A stretch of DNA of 64,000 nucleotides, taken from contig CAZXCK010000006.1 in assembly GCA_964639225.1 (NCBI GenBank), positions 6,140-70,139 on the forward strand, given 5' to 3'. The notes under the pieces were generated by a model that saw only the letters and a program-made list of their open reading frames with translations, had not been told where the DNA came from and ran no database searches. The position numbers and the translations under genes were made by a program. The stretch comes from CAZXCK01 sp964639225. Its GTDB lineage: Bacteria > Chloroflexota > Anaerolineae > Aggregatilineales > Phototrophicaceae. Positions 34,301 through 41,500 of this stretch are shown here, piece after piece. The stretch's first letter is position 1. Every line of letters starts with the position of its first letter.

Positions 34301-37300
34301 CGTCACCGGGATTTCTTCCACGTCCCACACCCACACGGTACGCCCGCCGGGGTCTTCTTCCTGGACGCTGGACCAGCGCCGCTCGACGATCTCGATGTCG
34401 ATATCCTGCCCGGCGATGGGCTGGCTGTCCCAGTCTACGGCGATGAACTCCAGGCCGGTATCGCGGCCCGCCGTGCCCACATAGTCCGCAGGCCGCGCGC
34501 CGATATACACCTCGCCCCGGTGGACCACCACACCAACCCGGCTGGAGACTGCCTGCTCGCTCTCGTCGGTAACCACCACTTCGATTGTGAAACGCTGGCT
34601 CAGAATCGAATCGCGCAGATCGGCGGGCACCTCGATGGTCAGCCGTCCCTGTGCGTCGGTGACGCCGGTGCCACTGGCGATGGTCGAGCCATAGCCCGCA
34701 TCGGGATCATCGCCGTTCATGTCGGCGAAGTCATAGTAGCCATCAGACCCGGTATAGTTGAAGAAATGCGGATTGGCGATGACGTTATATTCGACGTTGG
34801 CCTCGCTCACCGGGCCGCCGAAGAAGTAACGCGCTTCCAGGTCCACGCGGATCGTTTCGTCCTGCACGACCTCGGTCGCTTCCGGCTCCAGTTCGATCTG
34901 GAACTCCGGCAGGCGGTACTGTGCCACATTAAAGTACGTCGAGCCACCCTCAGACTGCCAGCGGTGCTCTGATGGCAGTTCCACCGCCAGCCGGTAGTAG
35001 CCCAGGGGCGCGTCGGCGGCGAGGGTGAACTCACCGCTGAAGGTGCCGAACTCGGTCAGCGGCAGCTCCTGCTCGTAGATGGCGCTGCCCCGGTCATCGG
35101 TGATCGTCACCGGCACGGTCTCCATATCAGCAGGCAGATAGTCCACATCGTCTTTGAGGCGCACCACGCCCCGGAAGTAAACCGGTTGGTCCGGTCGATA
35201 AACCGGACGATCGGTGTAGATATAGACCCGGTACTGCTGCGGATAGTAAGCGAACGGCAGGTTAAAGCGCCAGGGTTCGACGCCGCTCGACCACAGGTTG
35301 ACGCCCATACCGAATCGATCGCCGTCATCCAGCACCGCCACGACCGCCGTCTCCAGGTCGGCCAGCGGTGGGATATCCATGCTGGCGACACCGTCGGCGT
35401 CGGTGACGCCCTCGCCGATCACCTGATTGCCGGTGTCGTAGATGACGATGGGCGCACCGGCGACCGGCTGGCCGCTGGCCACATCTGTCGCCCAGACCAG
35501 GGCGCTGTCCAGCCCCGTCTTGACGGTCAGGCTGGTATCACCCACCACCAGAAAATGCTGATGGCTGTAGTAGGTGCGCTCGATCTCCGGCGCGCCCACC
35601 CGCAGATAGTAGATGCCCGGACTCAGCGCGTCGCCATCGGCGAATTCCTGCGGAATCTGGATTTCGGTCTGCTGTCCGGCGACACGCACTTCGATGAAAT
35701 ACTCATCGCCCAGACCCTCGGCCACCCAGGCCCGCTGGCCGTTGCGCAGTTCGACTTCCCACCACAGCAGATCACCGGCGCACACCGGCCCGCCGATCAC
35801 CGGCATGGTGTAGTCACGGTAAAGCAGGTCGATAATTTCACCGTCCAGCGGCGCGGAGCGCGCCCGCACCGGGTCGGGGTCGCTGATGACGATCACCGAG
35901 TCGCCCACTTTCACCCGCGACTCCGGCGCGTCCGGGCACACGACCGCTGTCCCGCTGCTGCCGCCGCCCGCCAGATTCAGCAGTTCGTAGCGGCGCGCAT
36001 TCTCCGGCGCGACCGATTCGATCTGCCAGGCACGCAGTTGATTCTGCGGGTTGGGTATGTAGTCCTGGATCGGGTCCCAGCTATCCTGGTAACGCCCGAT
36101 AAACTCTTGTAGCTCGATGCTGTACAGTTCCAGGTCCAGGCGGCTGACGTTGCGATGCGTCACAAACAGGCCGGTCGTCTCGCGGTTGGCGTCGTAGAAG
36201 CCCACCGAGCCGGGAACGCGCAGTTCCACATCCGGGCTGTAGGGAGCCGTGCTGAAACTGAACGTAAAGTCCTCGGCGATGGCATTGCCATAGACATCGG
36301 CAGCACCCGCCTCAAGCGTAATCGTGTAATCGGTGCTGGGTTCGGTCGGGAACGAGATCGCAATCGAGTCGTCCCAGTTCTGGTAGAAGAACTCCGGCTC
36401 GCGCCAGGGTTCGGGGTCGATGACGACACGCGAGACAATCGACTCGCGCTCCATCGGCGAGGCGAAGTAGATCATCGTGCGCGTCATTGGATCGACATCG
36501 GTGCTGCCATCCAGCGGTTGGGTGCGGATGACCGCCGGGAAGGGCACCGTAGCGATGCTCCAACTCGTCTCTGGCAGGGCCGCCTGGCCGGTCGCATCGA
36601 ACACGCTGTCCGCCACGAAGCCGATGTCATACACGGTGTTCAGTTGGAGCTGCTCCGATGGCACAAAAGCGAAGCCGGTGCTGTCGTCGCTCCACTCGAA
36701 ATCACCCGGAACGCTCTCGGCAGCGCCATCAGCGATCACGGTAAAAGCGGCTTCCAGGCTGGCACGGTCCAGCGGCACGTTGAACACCGCCTGCAAACGC
36801 GGCTCCAGCCGGACGCCGGTCGCGGCATCCGCCGGGTTGGTCTCCACCAGGCGCGGCTGCTCGACGGTGAACGACCAGCTAAACGGTTCCTGGAGCTGCG
36901 CGCCATCGGCGGCCTGCAAACCGGCATCGACCGTCACCGTGTAGGTCTCGCCCGGCACCCACGAAGGGTCGGGGCGGAAGGTGTAAATCGACGTGTTAAG
37001 CCATTCGCCCTGGCCCGTAGTCTCCGGGCTGAAGGTCAGCGGCTGCGGCAGGTCGATGCCGTCCGACGGCACGCCCAGCGGCACCACCGGACGGTTGAAG
37101 ATGACCGTCAGCACCGCTTCAGTGGCGATGTCGGTCGCCTCGTCGCCGGGCAGCACCTCGACCACTTCCAGCGATCCCAGCGTGACAAAGTCGAAGCTGG
37201 CCGGGTCGGCCAGCGCGGAGCCATCCGCCGCCGTCAGATCGGTGCTGAAGGTGACGGAATATACCTTCCCCGGCTCGTAGTCCGCCTGCGGCGTAAAAAT

Positions 37301-37543
37301 AACCGCGCGCCCGTCGTCGGCGCAGGCGAAATTACCCGCTACCGCCGGTTCAATGCTGGCAGCAACCGCGACAGTGTCGCAGTCCAGTTCACGGTCAAAA
37401 AAAACGGTAATGGTCCCGTTCAGGTCCAGTTCCTGCTGGGGCAGTGGATCGGTATCCACCGGTTGCAGACCCACATCAACCGCGACAACGGCGCCAGTGG
37501 TCAGTAAAAACAACATGATCAGCATCAGATTTAATTTACGCAT
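31331..37543 (-). CDS. giant secreted alpha-2-macroglobulin-like protein with an SH3b-like insert and degenerate thioester site
   Basis: About 2,070 residues. The start at 37543 gives a Sec signal peptide (MRKLNLMLIMLFLLTTG). Domains in order: Big/Ig-like repeats (about 20-420), a bacterial SH3-like module (about 540-625, with VRARSAP and WWEVELRNGQRAWVAEG), macroglobulin domains with DRPVYRPDQPVYFRGVVR, a Gly-rich bait-like loop (near 1370), the A2M core (WEGAVVTDENGEATFSV, then LPDNLTTWRLDVRG) and a helical thioester-type domain (DGGWGWFVQDD). The thioester position reads YPYESIEATISRF instead of GCxEQ, so covalent trapping is probably lost. Family members inhibit or entrap proteases at the cell surface. 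A monocistronic gene with its own promoter and terminator. Confidence 0.88.
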   Translation of the reverse strand: MRKLNLMLIMLFLLTTGAVVAVDVGLQPVDTDPLPQQELDLNGTITVFFDRELDCDTVAVAASIEPAVAGNFACADDGRAVIFTPQADYEPGKVYSVTFSTDLTAADGSALADPASFDFVTLGSLEVVEVLPGDEATDIATEAVLTVIFNRPVVPLGVPSDGIDLPQPLTFSPETTGQGEWLNTSIYTFRPDPSWVPGETYTVTVDAGLQAADGAQLQEPFSWSFTVEQPRLVETNPADAATGVRLEPRLQAVFNVPLDRASLEAAFTVIADGAAESVPGDFEWSDDSTGFAFVPSEQLQLNTVYDIGFVADSVFDATGQAALPETSWSIATVPFPAVIRTQPLDGSTDVDPMTRTMIYFASPMERESIVSRVVIDPEPWREPEFFYQNWDDSIAISFPTEPSTDYTITLEAGAADVYGNAIAEDFTFSFSTAPYSPDVELRVPGSVGFYDANRETTGLFVTHRNVSRLDLELYSIELQEFIGRYQDSWDPIQDYIPNPQNQLRAWQIESVAPENARRYELLNLAGGGSSGTAVVCPDAPESRVKVGDSVIVISDPDPVRARSAPLDGEIIDLLYRDYTMPVIGGPVCAGDLLWWEVELRNGQRAWVAEGLGDEYFIEVRVAGQQTEIQIPQEFADGDALSPGIYYLRVGAPEIERTYYSHQHFLVVGDTSLTVKTGLDSALVWATDVASGQPVAGAPIVIYDTGNQVIGEGVTDADGVASMDIPPLADLETAVVAVLDDGDRFGMGVNLWSSGVEPWRFNLPFAYYPQQYRVYIYTDRPVYRPDQPVYFRGVVRLKDDVDYLPADMETVPVTITDDRGSAIYEQELPLTEFGTFSGEFTLAADAPLGYYRLAVELPSEHRWQSEGGSTYFNVAQYRLPEFQIELEPEATEVVQDETIRVDLEARYFFGGPVSEANVEYNVIANPHFFNYTGSDGYYDFADMNGDDPDAGYGSTIASGTGVTDAQGRLTIEVPADLRDSILSQRFTIEVVVTDESEQAVSSRVGVVVHRGEVYIGARPADYVGTAGRDTGLEFIAVDWDSQPIAGQDIDIEIVERRWSSVQEEDPGGRTVWVWDVEEIPVTTAEVTTGDDGKASYVFIPPAGGIYKITASSRDSAGNEISSATTLWVSSGEYITWRQENSNRIDLIADAQSYDIGDTAQILITSPFQGEVEALITVERAGVLQSERVTLDSNSYVYELPIGEAFAPNVYVSVTLVKGVDDTNPTAGFRMGMVQLQVDNSRRQITVDITPDQEQAGPGDTISYTVRTTDYEGNPVQAELGIALTDLAALSLAEPNTGPILDFFYGLQELAMRTASPLTISTDQLTQTVLDTIKGGGGGGGFDGGIFDIREEFLDTAFWEGAVVTDENGEATFSVTLPDNLTTWRLDVRGVTAAADMLVGQETYDIVSTRPLLIRPVTPRFFVVDDELVLGAVVNNNTGSAQSVEVAVEGTGVIFQGDTVQTAVIPAGGRQRIDWPVIVSDMDAVDLTFYVASEDGEYADASKPPLGQGDERLLPVYRYEAPDIAGTGGVLRSADSVTESIVLPQRFDVTQGELTVNLDPSLAAASIDALRVLERYPYESIEATISRFLPNVMTYRTLQKLEVPDDDGMLAALDAQVQFAIQRLYAQQKADGGWGWFVQDDSNPLVTAYALIGLATARENGFAVDEAVIVQAQNFLESEFRAITPQMPGWRIDRQVFMLHALAYSGDADVARMDQHYDSRERLSIYAKALLASAFDMAAAAGEGDTRADTLLSDIVNDAITSANGVHWEEAGRDFWNWNTNTRTTSMVLQTLVRMNPDSELIPNVVRWLMVARSADSWQTTQETAWAVMALADWMLVSGDLNPVYDYGLTFNDELLAQSQASPATATESQQQIVDVAQMLRDETNRLTVTRGEGEGNLYYTAYLRLFLPVSEIEPINSGVVIERHYTLLNDPDRDPITEARVGDVVQVRLTIIAPSSLHYVVVEDPLPAGAEGIDPNLETSQQIGTRPGLDASDPLSRGWGWWWFSNIEFRDEKVVLHSSYLPAGTYEYVYTIRPGIEGTFNVMPPTVRETYFPDVFGRGAGSIFTILPAEE

Positions 37544-37621
37544 GAGGGAGTCCCCTTTTGTGAATCGCAGCAGCACAGCCGATAATCATTCGCGTTTGCT
37601 GATGATTCAACGCTATTTACT

Positions 37622-37627
37622 ATTATA
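37622..37627 (-). promoter_or_regulatory. putative -10 element of the alpha-2-macroglobulin-like gene
   Basis: TATAAT on the minus strand, about 80 bases before the ATG at 37543. TTACCA lies 19 bases upstream as a weak -35 candidate. Confidence 0.5.
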
Positions 37628-37706
37628 GGGGACAATTTCGCAGATGTGGTAAGCGGCGCGCCCTACGCTCACCATACGAGCGCGCCACCGTCATGATACC
37701 GCACCG

Positions 37707-38405
37707 TCAGTTGAGGCTGAACGACGTCACCGGCAGACCCAGCAACTGCTTGAAGGCCTGCCAATGCAGTGCCAATACCTCGCGGGCGGTGTGGCGCACA
37801 TACCAGTAAGAGCGCATCCACTGGCGTGGAACCGGGCTGCGATAATGCTCGATGTCCTGGCTGCGGAATATCCAGTTGGCGCGCAGCATGTGGAAGCTGT
37901 CGGTGACCAGCACGGCATCCTGCCAGTCGTTGGCCTGCATAATCTCGCGGGCATAGATGGCATTTTCCTCGGTGCTGTGGCTGCGATCTTCCAGGTGAAT
38001 GGCCGACTCCGGCACGCCGCGCGCCACCAGCACCTCGCGGCAGGCGTCGGCCTCGCTGCGCCGCTGACCCGGCCCCACGCCGCCCGTGCAGATGACCGCC
38101 GGCGCCGCCCCCTGCTCGTACAGGCGCGCCGCCCAGATCGAGCGCCGCCGCAGCGCGTCACCCGGACTGCCATCACGGCGCAGGCCGGAACCCAGCACGA
38201 CAATCGCATCGGCGGTGTGGCCGCTGGCCATCACCGGATTGTCGTCGCCGTAGAAGTAGATCGCCGCCACCAGCCCCACCACAATCATCCCCCATAACAG
38301 CAGCAGCGCCGCCACGATGCGCAGCGCGCGCGTCAGGACGACCGCCCAGCCGGACTGTCTGGTGGTGGGCATCAGTTGTTTGTGCGTGCCAGTCGTTATA
38401 TCCAT
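37707..38405 (-). CDS. DUF218/YdcF-SanA family membrane-anchored protein
   Basis: About 232 residues: a basic N-terminus, one membrane helix (about 22-48, ALRIVAALLLLWGMIVVG) and a DUF218 domain outside. The domain shows DAIVVLGSGLRRDG, VICTGGVGPGQRRSEADAC, EDRSHSTEENAIYAREIM and VLVTDSFHMLRANWIF. SanA/YdcF-like proteins have been linked to cell envelope integrity, but the chemistry is unsettled. A TATAAT box overlaps the first possible ATG (38414). The second ATG at 38405 begins exactly where transcription would start, so a leaderless mRNA is possible. Confidence 0.8.
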   Translation of the reverse strand: MDITTGTHKQLMPTTRQSGWAVVLTRALRIVAALLLLWGMIVVGLVAAIYFYGDDNPVMASGHTADAIVVLGSGLRRDGSPGDALRRRSIWAARLYEQGAAPAVICTGGVGPGQRRSEADACREVLVARGVPESAIHLEDRSHSTEENAIYAREIMQANDWQDAVLVTDSFHMLRANWIFRSQDIEHYRSPVPRQWMRSYWYVRHTAREVLALHWQAFKQLLGLPVTSFSLN

Positions 38406-38412
38406 GTGACGC

Positions 38413-38418
38413 ATTATA
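38413..38418 (-). promoter_or_regulatory. putative -10 element of the DUF218 gene (leaderless arrangement)
   Basis: TATAAT on the minus strand followed by seven bases and then the ATG at 38405. No convincing -35 box. Confidence 0.35.
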
Positions 38419-38497
38419 ACGGACGACTCGCGCCAGCAGGCCGCAGAGTCAGGGAGTCGTCAGGAAACACTCAGCTACGATTCATCCAGCGCACGAC

Positions 38498-38524
38498 AAA
38501 AAAACCGGGGCGCGCGGCCCCGGT
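38498..38524 (-). terminator. intrinsic terminator of nrdJ
   Basis: Minus-strand stem ACCGGGG/CCCCGGT with a GCGCG-type loop followed by seven T residues, 28 bases after the nrdJ stop. Confidence 0.85.
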
Positions 38525-38552
38525 CAGATGTAAGCGTGTAGCGATCAGCGAC

Positions 38553-41500
38553 TCAGCATTCGCTGTAGCCGCACACCAGGCATTTACGACAGCCCTCGGC
38601 TCGGATCAGCGAGATGTTGGCGCACGACGGGCACATATCCGCCCCGGAGATCATGCCATTGGACGTGTAATGATTGTTCGTCGGCGTGGCGCTGGTCGTC
38701 TCGATCTCCGGCTTCGTCTCGACGGCGGGAGTCTCCTCTGGCGCGGCGATAGGCAGGTTGAGCTGCTGCGCGTGACTGCGCGGGAAGTACTGCTCTTCCA
38801 GCGCACGCGCCACCGAGTCCGGCAGCGACGTGACGCGACGTTCGCCGAAGCCAATCGAACGCGAGCCGCCGATGTCCCGCAGTTGGTCGATGATGAGCTT
38901 GAGCATCTCCAGCCGGTTGTGCGGGTCGGTAGTGCGCAGCGACAGCGAGATCATCCGGCCCAGCCCTTCGGCGTCGGCCTGGAGATCGCTGCCAGCCTTG
39001 CCCGGCGCGGTGATGAACAGCTCGAACGGATAACCGTGCTCGTCGCTGTTCATGGTCACATAGGCGCGGCCAAAGGGCGTATCGCAGTTGACGGTGACGC
39101 CTTGCAGCTTGGCCGGGCGCGGATACACACGGTGCGGCGTCGCCACCTGCTGGCCGACCGCGTCGGTCTTGCGGGGCGCAGCGGCCTCGGCCTCTTTCTT
39201 TTCCTTCTTCTCTTTGTCCTTGTCATCGAGCATCAGCACCTGCTCGTCTCGACTGCCGTCGCGGTAGATGGTGCCGCCTTTACAGCCCAGCTCGTACATG
39301 TACTCGTAGAGTTCGCGCGTCTGCTCGACGGTGTAACTGTTGGGGACATTACACGTCTTGGAGATAGCCGAGTCGATCCACTTCTGGAAGGCGGCCTGCA
39401 CACGCACATGCTCGCGCGGCGACAGGTCCATCGCCGTAACGAAGTACTCCGGCAGTTCGGTCGCGTCCGGGTTGGCCTCGAACCACTCGCGCACAATCGA
39501 TACCTGCTCCTCGTGGAGGCCCAGGCGACTCTTGCGGTAGTACTTCCACGAGTAGAACGGCTCGATGCCGGTGCTGGTGTTGACCATCGTGCCGGTGGTG
39601 CCCGTCGGCGCCTGCGTCAGCAGCGTCACGTTGCGGATGCCGTGCTCGCGGATACGCTCGCGCAGATCGTCGGGTAACTGCCGGGCGAAACCGCTTTGCA
39701 GGTATGGCTCGGCCTCGAACGCCGGGAACGCGCCCTTCTGCTGGGCGATCTCCACGCTGGTTTCGTAAGCGTGCAGGCAGATGAACTTGTACAGCTTATC
39801 GATGAACGCCTCGGACTCCTCGCTGCCGTAGCGAATCCCCAGATGGATCATCAGCTCGGCGATGCCCATCGTGCCCAGGCCCACGCGGCGCTCCATGCCC
39901 TGAACGCGGGCGTTCTCCTCGAAGAAGTAGGGCGTGCTGTCGATGACGTTGTCCAGGAAGCGCGTCGCGTAGCGCACGGTGTTCCCCAGATCGTCCCAGG
40001 CGACATCGTGCTTATCGGCGTCGTAGAAGCGGCTCAGGTTGATGGCGCCCAGGTTACACACGCTGAAGCCGCCCAACGGCTGCTCGCCGCAGTTGTGGAC
40101 GACCACGCCATTAGCGACAAACGAATGGGTCAGCGGCTCGGTGAGGTCGAACACCTCTTCGACACCGTCCGGCTCGATGGCCGCCACCGTCGCCGTGAAG
40201 GACTCGCGGTTGGGCTGGCGCGTGTAGCTGCTCATCAGCGCCGCCAGACGCTCCTGCTTGGCGGCCAGCATAAAGCCGATCTCGTCAGCAAAACGCATCA
40301 GACTTGCTTTGGCGATGACCAGCTCATGCTGCGCCTGGCAGCGATACGACTTGAGTCCGCCGTCACCGTCCGGCAGCGGACGCCACGCTTCGGCGCGCCG
40401 TTCGTCGTAGAGTCGACTGGCGATGCCGAAGTTCAGCAGAAGCTGCTGCACCTGCGCCAGCAATTCGCGGTGACTGCTGGCCAGTCGCACCGAGATTCCC
40501 TTCCGGGTGCTGCCCTGGACGCTGCCATCAGCGCTGAAGAGCGCCTGCAAAAAGCCGCGCTGCATGTTTTCGGTGCCCTGGAACACGACTTCCGGCACCT
40601 GATGCTTGCGCTCGGTCAGCCCGTAAGTCTCGGCCAGCGTGCGCAGCCGCGCCGACTGCACGCGCACCTCGTCGCGGCCTGCCACCGCGACCGTGCCGAC
40701 GGTGTAGGTCCGGTTGGGGCGAGCCGTCAGCGGTGCCACCAGTTGATCGACGTGCCCGGCGAACACCGGCGCCAGTTCGTGCTTTTCCTCGCCGAAGAAC
40801 GACAGCACGGCGCGATCGGCTTTGATGGTGCCATCGCCCACCAGCCAGCCGAGCGTGCGCCCCAGTTCCAGCGATCCCTGCTGGCCGAAGCCACCCTTGC
40901 GGTTGGCGATGTGGATTTTGTTACCCGCCCGCAGATCGCCCAGCTCGACCCAGCCTTCCGGCGTCATGATGCGATGGTCGGCGGTGGCGCGCAGCGTGTA
41001 GCCCTCTTTCGTTTGCAGGCGATAGACCGGCTTCCTGCCGGTACGGAACACGCGGCTGGCGGGCGTTGTCGCCGGCTCGACGCCAAAGCGCCCGTCGATC
41101 ACGGCCTGGAACGGCGTTTCGCCGTCGAACAGTTCGCGCGCCCGGACCAGCCCCTGGTCGGTGTAGATGCGCGTATCGCCGGTCACGCACGGATTGGTAC
41201 TTATCAGCGGGTTGAAGTACCAGCTATTGGCCATTTTATTGCTGCGCTCGCGGAACCACACGCCCGGCTCGGCGCTGGCCCAGGCGCTCTCGATGATGGC
41301 GTTCCACAGGTCGCGCGCCTTGATCGTCCGGTAGTGGATCACACGCCGCCCGGCAGCCATCCAGGCGTCGAGATCGCCGGCCCATTCTTCGTCATAACCC
41401 GGCTCGCTGGTGTCAGGGAACATGAGGTCCCAGTCACCATCGACCTTGACCGCTTCCATCAGCTTGTCGGAAATACCCACGCTGATGTTGGCGTTGGTGA

